50,289 bases of DNA from Opitutaceae bacterium. Lineage in GTDB: Bacteria; Verrucomicrobiota; Verrucomicrobiia; Opitutales; Opitutaceae. The notes below the pieces were generated by a model, which was not told the DNA's origin, ran no database searches, and worked only from the letters and a program-made list of their open reading frames with translations. A program made the position numbers and the translations under genes. The stretch is taken from the NCBI GenBank assembly GCA_003151495.1, contig PLXR01000027.1, positions 56,581 to 106,869 of the forward strand, written 5' to 3'. This document shows positions 31,797 to 41,100 of the stretch, piece by piece (the first letter of the stretch is position 1; the number at the start of each line of letters is the position of its first letter).

Positions 31797-34700
31797 TCAA
31801 GGGGGGTTTTGGGACGCGCCCGCGGAAAGCGTGACCGTCGCCGCGCCGGGGGGCACGGCGTGCTCCGTCTGCGCGCCCGAGGGCCACCGCACGAGGATCC
31901 GCCGCGGCGGGGCGCCCTCGGCGTATCCAAAGAAGCATGTCGGCGTCGACTGGCTGTAGTACCCCGAGCCCGCGTACACCTCCGCGGTCTCCCTCGACCC
32001 GTCGGCCCTCTCGAGCGTCACGCGTGCGCCGACCCCCGTCGGGTTGCCGGCGGGCCCGCGCAGGACGACCGAGAGTGGCCGCCGGCCCGCAACCCCCCCG
32101 TTCCGGAAGGCGAGCGTCGTGCTGTTGTTTCGCGTGACGACGAAGCCGGGGCGGCCGTCCTGGTAGAGGTCCGCTACGGCAAGCGCCTTGGCGTCGCCCG
32201 GGACCACGAGCCCGCTCTCGGCGGGCCCCACAGCGGCGAAGTGCCCCGCGCCGTCCCCCTTCAGGAGCTGGCTGAGCCCCGAATCAAAGCGGCCCACCGT
32301 CGGGATGGGCGCGTAGCTGTTCTGCACCGCATAGATGTCGGCGTGGCCGCCCGCCAGGAAATCGCCGGCCACCAGTCCCTGGATGACCGAGATCTGCGCG
32401 ATCCGCGGGAGCGGCTCGAACCGGTAGGTGCCGTCGGGCTGGCTCAGGAAGACGCCGCTCCTGAACTCCGTCGCCGCGAAACGCCTGGCCTTGGCGAGCC
32501 GATCCTCGCCCAGGATCTCGCCGAGCGTCGCCCTGGCGTAGGAGTCGGTGTTCGGAAAACGCCTGAGGACCGACGGCACCGAGGCGCCGAGCACCTTCCT
32601 GCTCCGCCACGGATAGAGCCTGTCGCCCTCGTAGTAGGCCTCGATCAGCTGCGCGGGCCCGCCTCCGCCCCTGAAGTCCCCCGAGAAGAGGAGGGCGGGG
32701 TGGGCGGGGTCGGCGTGGTACTGGGTGTTCAGCCCAAGGTTGCCCACCACGAAGTCGGGCCGGCCGTCTTCATTGAAGTCCGCAGCCGCTATCGAGGTCC
32801 ACCAGCCCGTGCCGGCCGAGGCGAACCCCGCCTTCTCGGTCCAGTCCTCGAACCCGCGGCCCTGGCTGTTGTGGAAGAGCCGGACGCTGCCCCACTCAAG
32901 CGTGAGGAGGAGGTCGGGCCAGCCGTCGCCGTCCACGTCGCTCCAGACGGCCCCCGTCACCATGCCGACCTCGCGAAGGCCGGGAGCAACGGAGTCGGTC
33001 ACGTCCTCGAACCGGCCGCCGCGGTTGGCCAGGAGCGCGCTCCGCGGGGCCTGGGGGTAGCTTCCCGGCAGGACGCGGCCCCCGATGAAGAGCCCGAGGC
33101 GCCCCGAGTGGTCGAAGTCCGCCGCGGCGACGGCCCCGGCATTGATCGCAAGCGGGGGAAGGGCGTCGTCCGGCGCCGGGCGGAACGCGCCGTGTCCATC
33201 ATTCAGGTAGAGCCTGGGCTGGTATTCCTGGGCGCCCGCGGGGAGCGCGTTGCCTCCCCGGGTGACCAGGAGGTCGCGTCGGCCGCCCCCGGAGGCGTCA
33301 AAGAGGAGCACGGGCCCATCGTCGGCGGGCGGCTTGTCCGCCGCCGCCGGCGCCGGCGAGTCGGCGTAGCGCCCGGGGCCGCCCGAACCGAGGATCCTGA
33401 GCGGATCCAGGGTGGTCCCTCCGATCACCACGTCGTCCCGCCCGCTCCCGGTCACGTCCCCCACGGCGAGCGCGGGCCCGCGGCGGTTGAGGCGGAAGGG
33501 GATCAGCTTCTGGAGGTAGGTCTCGAAGACCTCCTCCTCGCGCGACGTGGCTGAGAGTCCGCTGGCGCCGGCCACCTCGGCAAAGAGGGTCGCCGGCGCC
33601 GGCGGCGCGGGCGGGACCGCGAACGGGCCGGGGGGTTCGGTCACCGTGTAGCGCCTGTCGACGGGCAGGTTCTCGAAGGCCTGCTCACGCCCGTCCGGCC
33701 AGGTGACCACCATCCGCCGGATCACCGTGTCGGTCCCGAGGCCGAAGTGGAGCATGGGCTCGCTGCTCGACATGTACCCCCGCGCCAGGACCAGCGGCCG
33801 CACCTGGACGCCGAGCGCGCTCTCGACCCTGACGGTGGCCCCGACGCCGAACCGGTTGGACGCCGTTCCGCGGAGGTAGACGTTCACCCGGTGCCCCGAG
33901 TCGGCGTCGTTTCTCATGACCGTGACCCCGCCCTCGTAGTCAATGTAGACGGCGTCCAGGTTGCCGTCGCCTCCCAGGTCCCCGAACGCGCACCCGAAGG
34001 AGACGCCCTTCTGGTCCAGGCCCCACTCGGCACCCACGTTCTCAAACTTGAGGTCCCCCGTGTTGCGGAACGCGAAATGGCTCTCGGCCCGCATCGGGGT
34101 GCCGCGCAGGATGCGGATCCGCTCCGCCGCGGATCCCGCCCTGCTCGCGCGCTCGATCACGTCGGAGTCGGGGCTGCGGTTGAAGCCGTTCGTGACGAAC
34201 AGGTCGAGCCGCCCGTCGTTGTCCAGGTCCTCGAACCGGGGCGACCAGGTCCAGTCGGTAGCCGAGATCCCGGCCATGATCGCCGCCTCCTCGAGCCGTC
34301 CCGTGCCCGTGTTGACGAGAAGCGCGCTCCGGTTGTACTTCGGGGTCGGGGCCGAGGTCTCGCGGTTTCCCTCGCGCTCGCCCGCCATGAACCTCTGGTC
34401 CTTCTCGTGCGAGCTTGCGGCCATGTCCGCCACGAGGAGGTCGATCCGCCCGTCGTTCCTCACGTCGCCCAGGTCCGAGCCCATGGAGAAGGAGGAGGTG
34501 TGGGGGAGGACCTGGTCGATCACGTTCGTGAACGTCCCGTCGCGGTTGTTGCGGTAGAGCCTGTCGGGGACGCCGTAGTCGTTGGCGACGTACAGGTCGG
34601 GCCAGCCGTCGTTGTCGAAGTCCCACCACGTCGCCGAGTGGCTCTGGGTCTCGCCCGAGATTCCCGCTGGCTCCGTCGCGTTCGTGAAGGTCCCGTCGCG

Positions 34701-35414
34701 GTTGTTGTGGAAGAGGTAGCCCCGCTGGCCGCTCGGATGGGCCCCGCTGTCGAGGAGGTTCACGGTGAGGTACATGTCGAGCCAGCCGTCGCGGTCGTAG
34801 TCGCAGAACGCGGCCATGACGCTCGCGTCCCTCACATCGAGCCCGTACGCGTGGGCCGCCTCCCTGAACGTCCCATCCCCCCGGTTGATGTACAGGAGGT
34901 TCGGCGCGTTGAAGCGGCAGACGTAGAGGTCGAGGAGCCCGTCGTTGTTCACGTCGACGAAGGTCGCCCCGAGGTTCCAGACGCCCGCCTCGGCGCCCAC
35001 GCCGGCCTTGGAGGTCACGTCCTCGAATCGGTACCCGCCCAGGTTCCGGAAAAGCCGGCACCCCCTGGTCTTGGTGACCACGAAGATGTCGGGTCGCCCG
35101 TCGCCGTCGTAGTCCCCGATCGCGATGCCCGTCCCTATCGATCCGTCCTCGAACTCGTGGTAGAGTTCGCCCCACATCCTCGGGTCGTCGTAGGGGTTCT
35201 CGACCTTCACCCCGGTGTCCTCGGCGGGAAGCCGCGTGAACATCGTCCTGCCCCTCGGCTCGGGCCGCCTCTCGAACGGCTGGCCCGTGATTGCCGGCCC
35301 CGCGTCCGCCCCGCGGCCGAGCGTGCACACCGACAGCGCCAGCAGAAGCCAAAGCTGGGACGGTCGTGCCGCAGCGCTCACCCCCCTCGGTTTGCGGTTC
35401 CGGTCGGCAGGCAT
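31797..35414 (-). CDS. Secreted FG-GAP/ASPIC-UnbV protein 2 (two seven-bladed propellers)
   Basis: 1205 residues from the ATG at 35414. Signal peptide at about 1-38 ('LWLLLALSVCTLGRGADA'). Same architecture as its downstream neighbour: seven calcium loops from 'DYDGDGRPDIF' (about 100) to 'DLGGDGNLDAV' (about 480), ASPIC/UnbV at about 505-590 with 'RGYMSSSEPMLHFGLG' and 'MVVTWPDGREQAFENLP', a second set of seven looser loops from 'DVTGSGRDDVV' to 'DLYQDGRPGFV', and a final ASPIC/UnbV ending with 'RILVRWPSGAQTEHAVPPG'. It is closer to FG-GAP protein 3 than to protein 1 at several landmarks ('DTVIRRM', 'NPYDD.RMWGELY'). It is transcribed divergently from a GT-C membrane protein across 143 bases and probably heads a two-gene transcript with protein 1. 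Role inferred as surface-exposed glycan or protein binding. Confidence 0.87.
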   Translation of the reverse strand: MPADRNRKPRGVSAAARPSQLWLLLALSVCTLGRGADAGPAITGQPFERRPEPRGRTMFTRLPAEDTGVKVENPYDDPRMWGELYHEFEDGSIGTGIAIGDYDGDGRPDIFVVTKTRGCRLFRNLGGYRFEDVTSKAGVGAEAGVWNLGATFVDVNNDGLLDLYVCRFNAPNLLYINRGDGTFREAAHAYGLDVRDASVMAAFCDYDRDGWLDMYLTVNLLDSGAHPSGQRGYLFHNNRDGTFTNATEPAGISGETQSHSATWWDFDNDGWPDLYVANDYGVPDRLYRNNRDGTFTNVIDQVLPHTSSFSMGSDLGDVRNDGRIDLLVADMAASSHEKDQRFMAGEREGNRETSAPTPKYNRSALLVNTGTGRLEEAAIMAGISATDWTWSPRFEDLDNDGRLDLFVTNGFNRSPDSDVIERASRAGSAAERIRILRGTPMRAESHFAFRNTGDLKFENVGAEWGLDQKGVSFGCAFGDLGGDGNLDAVYIDYEGGVTVMRNDADSGHRVNVYLRGTASNRFGVGATVRVESALGVQVRPLVLARGYMSSSEPMLHFGLGTDTVIRRMVVTWPDGREQAFENLPVDRRYTVTEPPGPFAVPPAPPAPATLFAEVAGASGLSATSREEEVFETYLQKLIPFRLNRRGPALAVGDVTGSGRDDVVIGGTTLDPLRILGSGGPGRYADSPAPAAADKPPADDGPVLLFDASGGGRRDLLVTRGGNALPAGAQEYQPRLYLNDGHGAFRPAPDDALPPLAINAGAVAAADFDHSGRLGLFIGGRVLPGSYPQAPRSALLANRGGRFEDVTDSVAPGLREVGMVTGAVWSDVDGDGWPDLLLTLEWGSVRLFHNSQGRGFEDWTEKAGFASAGTGWWTSIAAADFNEDGRPDFVVGNLGLNTQYHADPAHPALLFSGDFRGGGGPAQLIEAYYEGDRLYPWRSRKVLGASVPSVLRRFPNTDSYARATLGEILGEDRLAKARRFAATEFRSGVFLSQPDGTYRFEPLPRIAQISVIQGLVAGDFLAGGHADIYAVQNSYAPIPTVGRFDSGLSQLLKGDGAGHFAAVGPAESGLVVPGDAKALAVADLYQDGRPGFVVTRNNSTTLAFRNGGVAGRRPLSVVLRGPAGNPTGVGARVTLERADGSRETAEVYAGSGYYSQSTPTCFFGYAEGAPPRRILVRWPSGAQTEHAVPPGAATVTLSAGASQNPP

Positions 35415-35557
35415 CTTCGGTGGCAGTAGGACGAACGCCCGTCGGGGTAGTCAAGGAACGTTTGCCGCGCCTTGTTCCAGAGGACTTTACTTGCCCGGCG
35501 TCCCCCTGTCCTCTTGCATCCGCCCCTCCCATGACCGGCTGAGAAAGGACGATCCGC

Positions 35558-37975
35558 TTGAAGAGCCCCCCAAAGTTCACCCCGCGCGCCTGGATGCTCG
35601 TCCCGGTCCTTGCCCTGGGGTTCTTCTGCCTCGTCACCACCCTGCGGATGCGCCGCGTCCTGCACGTGTCGGCGATCGGCCAGCCCGCGTCCCCCGCGCC
35701 TGCGTGGCGCCCGCGCCTTATCGTCCCGGGACACCTGAACGAGTCGTACAAGTGGCTCGACCAAACCAACCAGATGTTCTTGCTCGGCGAAGGGCGGGTC
35801 CGGCATGTCGGCTACGAGAACGCCCCGGCGGGCCACGACGTGAACACCGCCTCGCCGTACCGGTGGTGGCTCGGGATCCTCGCCCTTGCAAGGAAGGCTG
35901 TGACCGGCTCCGGAATCGGGTCCTGCGTTGAGTGGGCCGCGCTGATCTCGGACCCTCTCCTCCTTGTGCTCCTGGGGACCGTGGCGGTGGTCGTCGTCGC
36001 GCGCCGGTTCGGCGGCCTGGCGGCGGCGCTCCTCTCCGCGGGCCTGGTCTCCCTGTACCCGTTTGCCTCGGAGTTCATACCCGGGGCGCCGGACGACCGC
36101 GGGCTTACCCACCTGCTTGCACTGTGGAGCCTGCTTCCGATCCTGACCGCGGTGGTCCGCGATCCGGGCTCAACGACCGCAAAGGGGGTTCGCCGCGCGT
36201 TCTTCGGGGCGGGTGTCGTAGGCGGGATTGGGCTTTGGATCAGCCCGGCGGCCCAATTGCCGATCCTCCTGGGGATCGCCGCAGGAGCGGTGATCTCGGC
36301 CTGGGCCCTCCGGCCGGGCTCGGGCCGGCCGGAGGCCATGGCCGGCGAACCCCTGCCCTGGCGCGCATGGGCTCTCGGCGGCGCCCTCACCAGCCTGGCG
36401 GCCTACCTCGTCGAGTTCTTTCCGAGTGCGATGGGCTCATTTGAGCTCCGTTCCATCCATCCGGTTTACGGTGTCGCCTGGATGGGGGGCGGAGAGCTGG
36501 TTGCCCTGGCCTGTGCCCGGATCCAGGGTCCCTGGGAGCGTCGGGGCGCAAGGGGCTGGACGCTCGCCGTTTTCGCGTTGGCCGCCGTCGTGGCGGTCCC
36601 TGCGACAATCTGGCTCTCCCAAGGCGCAGACTATCTGATGGAGGATCTCTCCATGACTCGGTTGTCCCTGCTCCAGGACAGCCCCTCGGCGGGTGGCCTG
36701 TGGTCCTGGCTCCGTCAAGATGGGTTTACCTCCACGGTCTGGATCACATTCATCCCCGTCTTGGTGGCGGCACCCGCCATCGCCGTCCTGACACTCCGTT
36801 TGTCTGCCCCTGGAAAGCGGTCGGCGATCGCCATCGCCCTCGGACCCCTGGCAGTCGCCCTGGGCTTTGCCGTCCGAGAGCTGAGCTGGTGGAATGGGGT
36901 CGACGCGGCGCTCCTGCTCCTCGCGGTCGCGGTGACGGGCGCCCTTGAGGGTTCCCCACGGCGGCGCCTGGTCAACTGGGCCTCGGCCGCTCTCGCAGCG
37001 GTGATCCTGATACCCGGCGCCGTCCGAATCTGGCCCTCAGGGGGAGTCGACGATTTCACACAGGGCGAAGTGGTGGGGCTGGTGGAGCGGGACCTGGCCT
37101 ACTGGCTCGCGCAGCACATCGGACAGGCCAACGCGATCGTCCTGGCGCCCCCCAACACGACCGCGTCCCTCTATTACTATGGGGGAATCCGCGGATTGGG
37201 CACCTTCGACTGGGAAAGCCGCGACGGGACCCGGGCCGCCGTGCGCATCGTGAGCGCCCTCACCCCAGAGGAGGCCCAGGAGCTGATCAACAAGCGCGGG
37301 ATCACACACATCGTGATCCCCGGATGGGATCCCTATCTAGATGGCTACGCCCGCATCGGCCAGGGGCAGGTGGGGGGCACCTTCCTGGAGCGGCTTCATC
37401 TCTGGATCCTCCCGGCATGGATCCGGCCCGTCCCCTATCTCGTGCCGACGATATCCGGGTTTGAAGGGCAATCGGCTGCCATATTAGAGGTTGTTGAGGA
37501 TCAAGATGATGCAACCGCCGCAAGCCGGATGGTCGAGTACCTGATCGACACGGGACAGATGGATCTGGTGCCCAACGCGGCCAAGGTGGTGCGCCGGTTC
37601 CCGGCGGACCTCGGAGCGCTTCTGGCCAAGGCTGAGATTGCGATTGCCCAGGGTAACACGGAGGAATTCTCACAGGACGTGGACACGCTAATCCGCCGTT
37701 TGGGAGGCGATGCCGACCAGACGCTAGCCTGGGACCAGCGCGTCAACCTCGCCGTGGTGCTCGCCCAGGCGCATCGCATGGACCTGGCCGCTGTGAGGCT
37801 CAAGCAGTGCCTCGACGAGGCCGACGACGAGAAACTTCGGTCGCTCAGCACGAATTCGCTCTACCGCCTCCATGTCCTGCGGAAGGCCCTGGGATTGACG
37901 ATCAAGGACCCGGGCCGCCTCGAGTTATCCCTCGAACTTCTTCCGTCCGACCTCCGTGAGCGTCTCAGGGAATAG
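35558..37975 (+). CDS. STT3-like (GT-C fold) membrane protein with TPR-like tail, copy 1
   Basis: 805 residues from a TTG at 35558, supported by AAAGGA eight bases upstream. One N-terminal helix is followed by a periplasmic loop, then about ten more helices up to about 480, a soluble alpha/beta segment ('GITHIVIPGWDPYLDGYA') and helical repeats from about 650 to the end. The loop near 86-106 ('YENAPAGHDVNTASPYRWWL') resembles the 'yP.G.pv....Pl..wl' region of STT3/PglB-type oligosaccharyltransferases, and 'IPGAPDDRGLTHLLAL' near 174-189 resembles the 'GR.DHHGLE' helix motif. The usual first Asp of the catalytic loop is not clearly present ('NESYKWL'). It is divergent from FG-GAP protein 2 and 218 bases ahead of the TonB receptor. 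It may transfer or bind a lipid-linked sugar, or be a degenerate non-enzymatic relative. Codon use is less GC-biased than in copy 2. Confidence 0.7.
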   Translation: MKSPPKFTPRAWMLVPVLALGFFCLVTTLRMRRVLHVSAIGQPASPAPAWRPRLIVPGHLNESYKWLDQTNQMFLLGEGRVRHVGYENAPAGHDVNTASPYRWWLGILALARKAVTGSGIGSCVEWAALISDPLLLVLLGTVAVVVVARRFGGLAAALLSAGLVSLYPFASEFIPGAPDDRGLTHLLALWSLLPILTAVVRDPGSTTAKGVRRAFFGAGVVGGIGLWISPAAQLPILLGIAAGAVISAWALRPGSGRPEAMAGEPLPWRAWALGGALTSLAAYLVEFFPSAMGSFELRSIHPVYGVAWMGGGELVALACARIQGPWERRGARGWTLAVFALAAVVAVPATIWLSQGADYLMEDLSMTRLSLLQDSPSAGGLWSWLRQDGFTSTVWITFIPVLVAAPAIAVLTLRLSAPGKRSAIAIALGPLAVALGFAVRELSWWNGVDAALLLLAVAVTGALEGSPRRRLVNWASAALAAVILIPGAVRIWPSGGVDDFTQGEVVGLVERDLAYWLAQHIGQANAIVLAPPNTTASLYYYGGIRGLGTFDWESRDGTRAAVRIVSALTPEEAQELINKRGITHIVIPGWDPYLDGYARIGQGQVGGTFLERLHLWILPAWIRPVPYLVPTISGFEGQSAAILEVVEDQDDATAASRMVEYLIDTGQMDLVPNAAKVVRRFPADLGALLAKAEIAIAQGNTEEFSQDVDTLIRRLGGDADQTLAWDQRVNLAVVLAQAHRMDLAAVRLKQCLDEADDEKLRSLSTNSLYRLHVLRKALGLTIKDPGRLELSLELLPSDLRERLRE

Positions 37976-37994
37976 GTTCAAAAATAATTTGGCT

Positions 37995-38023
37995 TTGGCA
38001 AGGAATCTAAATTCACGTATAAA
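37995..38023 (+). promoter_or_regulatory. Promoter P1 of the TonB receptor gene
   Basis: TTGGCA (37995-38000), 17 bases, TATAAA (38018-38023): each hexamer matches the sigma-70 consensus at five of six positions with ideal spacing, inside an AT-rich patch that stands out from the GC-rich surroundings. The start point would be near 38030. Confidence 0.6.
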
Positions 38024-38031
38024 GATTCTCA

Positions 38032-38060
38032 TTCACAGTGAGCCCTGGATGGGGTATAAA
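38032..38060 (+). promoter_or_regulatory. Promoter P2 of the TonB receptor gene
   Basis: TTCACA (38032-38037), 17 bases, TATAAA (38055-38060), again five of six matches in each hexamer. The -35 lies in the palindrome TCAC-A-GTGA (38033-38041) and the -10 is the loop of TGGGG-TATAAA-CCCCA (38050-38065). P1 and P2 are offset by exactly 37 bases, and ATTCAC recurs at 38011 and 38031. Confidence 0.55.
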
Positions 38061-38074
38061 CCCCAAGTCTACAC

Positions 38075-38109
38075 GTCGGCTTTCATTGGATTTACCCCCA
38101 ATAGCCGAC
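38075..38109 (+). promoter_or_regulatory. Leader hairpin in the TonB receptor 5' UTR
   Basis: GTCGGCT (38075-38081) pairs with AGCCGAC (38103-38109), and ATTGG (38085-38089) with CCAAT (38098-38102), separated by a one-sided TTC bulge: 12 paired bases with an 8-base loop. It begins close to the predicted P2 start point. A smaller hairpin, ACGGA/TCCGT, lies at 38141-38157. No good Shine-Dalgarno precedes the ATG at 38194. It could stabilise the mRNA or bind a regulator. Confidence 0.5.
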
Positions 38110-38193
38110 CGTTCGCCCCCCGAAACGGACCTTTCTCCTCACGGAGCGATTTTCCGTCAGTTGTCCAAACCCTAAGTCCTAAAACACCAAAAC

Positions 38194-41100
38194 ATGCCTG
38201 CTAATCGTACTCTAGCGCTGTTGCGTGCCCTCACGGTCACCTCGGCGCTTGGTTTTGCGTTAGTGCCTCGACTCGCGGTCGCCCAGACCGCCCCTGCAGC
38301 TGAAACAACGACTACAACGACGACGACCGCCACCACGGTCGCACCCGGAGCTTCCGATACGGAAGAGCCGACGGTGCTCTCGCCGTTCGTCGTTGACGCG
38401 GCTGAGGACAAGGGAAGCTACAAAGCCAACAGCACGTTGGCCGGAACCCGCGTCCGCACCGACCTCAAGGATGTCGCCTCGGCGATCACGGTCGTCACGG
38501 CGCAGTTCCTCCAGGACACTGGCGCGAAGAACGCCTCGGACCTCCTGGTCTACACGCCGAGCACGGAAGTCTCGGGCATCCGCGGTAACTTCTCCGGTGC
38601 TGCCGGTGCCGCCGTCGCCCAGGAAAACACCGTTTCGGCGACCACCCGCGTTCGCGGCCTGGATTCAGCCGACAACACACGTGACTACTTCCTGACGGAC
38701 ATTCCGTGGGACTCGTTCAACGTGGGTCGCGTCGATCTCCAGCGCGGACCGAACTCGATCCTCTTCGGCACGGGCAGCCCCGCCGGTATCATCAACGTGA
38801 GCACGAACGGCGCGTCCTTCGCGAATTCGTACAACATCACGAACCGCTTCGATGAATACGGCTCGATCCGTAACTCCGCCATGCTGAACCAGGAACTCAT
38901 CCCTGGCGTGCTGGCCATCCGCCTCGCCGCCCTGAAGGACGACGAGAAGTATGAGCAGTCCGACGCGTTCAACAACACGACCCGCTACTACGGCGCGTTC
39001 CGCTTTGATCCGAAGCTGTTCGGAAAGGACAGCCACACGAGCATCCGCGGCAACTACGAGTACGGAAAGCAGACCTCGGACAACCCGCGCTCACTTCCCC
39101 CGGAGGACCAGATCACTCCTTGGTTCGCGAGCACCATCACCTTTGGCGGGGTCACGAACCCCGGCTACCAGAAGGTCATCGTCAACCAGTACAGCCTGAC
39201 GAACTTCAATCCGGCGGGTGGCCCCCCGCTCCCGGGCGCCAACGGCAGCGCCCTTGACCAGGCCTACTTCAGCGGGCTCGGCGGCAACGCCGAGGGACGC
39301 TCCTATTGGGCCGACATCGTCAACTACTACGAGGCCACACCGGTCGGGCAGAACAACATCCCGAACGCGAATGCCCCTTCCGGCACGCCGATCAAGGTGA
39401 TCACGGCTGAAGCCAACGTGGGCTTGGTCAAGGGTCAGTACGGCCAGGGTGGCAGCAGCATCGGCGGCCTCGGAACCTTCCGCCCCGATGGCATTCCCGC
39501 GACCAGCGGCATGACCAGCTTCTTCGGGTCAAATCCCACGACACCGAGCAACGGCGTCCCCGCCAACTACCGGGTACCGACGCTTCCGATCCCCGGCGGC
39601 GTATACTACACGGACAGGGTCATCATGGACCCCACGATCTTCAACTTCTACAAGAAGCTCCTCGATGGCCCGAACAAGCACGAGTGGAAGAACTGGAGCG
39701 CATTCAACCTCGCGCTGGACCAGACGTTCTTCGACGACCGCGTGGGCTTTGAGATCGCGTACGACCAGCAGAAGTACACCGAAGGCGCCGAGCCCTGGCT
39801 CGAAGGCCAGAATTACTCGATCAACGTCGACGTTAACGCGACCTACGCCGACGGAACGATTAATCCGAACGCCGGACGTCCGGAAGTTGCCCAGGCCGCC
39901 TCAGGTGGTGAGGACAACAACTACCAGTCGACGACCTCCCGCCAGACGTGGCGCCTCACGCCCACGTTTGAACTCCGCGCTTCCGACTTCTTCGGCAACT
40001 CGACACTCACGAAGATCCTCGGCAAGAGCGTCCTAACGGGCCTCTACGAGAAGACGACGGTACGCAACGAATACTTCCAGTTCGGTGAGTTCGCGACAAC
40101 GCCGAGCTACCTGGCCACCAACAACCTTCCGACGGCCAACATCGTCAACGCGGTGGGTTCAACCGGAAGCTTCGAGTGGCGCGCCTACCTCGGGCCCGCG
40201 ATGCAGGGATACCCCTCCGCCCATGGCTTGAACTTGAACAGCATCAACTACGTCATCGCTCCCCCCAGGAACGAGACGACGCTCAACTTCAATTCCACGT
40301 GGATCAAGCCGACGGACCCGAACACGCCCGGCTACGTCGATCCGACCGCGCCCTACTCGTACACAAACAACGTGAACGGCTCGGTCGTTACCAACAGCAT
40401 CCAGTACGAGAACCCGGCCAACTACGCCGGCTGGCAGAATGAGACCGTTGGCTACGAGAGCTGGGCCAACCCGTCTGACCGCTCCGACCTGGTCACCGCG
40501 GCCAACAAGAGCCGCTACCAGGACGAGTCCCAGGGCATCACCTGGCAGGGCTACTTCCTGGGTGGCGACTTGGTCCCGTCGCTCGGCTGGCGCAAGGACA
40601 AGGTCACCGACTACCAGACGAACGCCGTCACGAACCCGAGCACCGGAATCACAAGCCTCGATTATCCCGAGAACCTTGGTTCCCGCACGGACAACCAGGG
40701 CGTCAGCAAGACCTGGGGCGGTGTCTATCACTTCCCGAAGAGCCTCATGGAGAAGCTCCCCGGCGACATTACGCTCAGCGCGTTCTTCAACAAGTCGTCG
40801 AACTTCAAGCCTGACGCGGCTCGCCTGAGCCTCGCCGGCCTCCCGATCCCGAGCGCCCTGGGTCACACCTCGGAGTACGGATTCACCACGACGGCCCTGA
40901 ACGACAAGATCTCCCTCAAGGTCGACTGGTTCAAGACGATCGTGAAGAACGCCGACTTGGCCGGCACGAATGGCAATTCGATCGCCGGTCTCGGCGCGAA
41001 CGGCTACTTCCTCGCCGACGGCGTGATCTGGGGTTACGGCTGGGCGGCCGCCCTGCAGGAAGGCCTCGCGGGCAGGACCCCCAACACGAACTACTGGGAT

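Noticed and set aside
30419-35429. Plus-strand open frames of 470-580 codons opposite FG-GAP proteins 1 and 2 (a 601-codon one also at 44398-46203 opposite protein 3)
   Set aside because: Their recurring 'VVVADRDA'-like strings are the reverse-complement reading of the DxDGDG calcium loops. The real genes lie on the minus strand.
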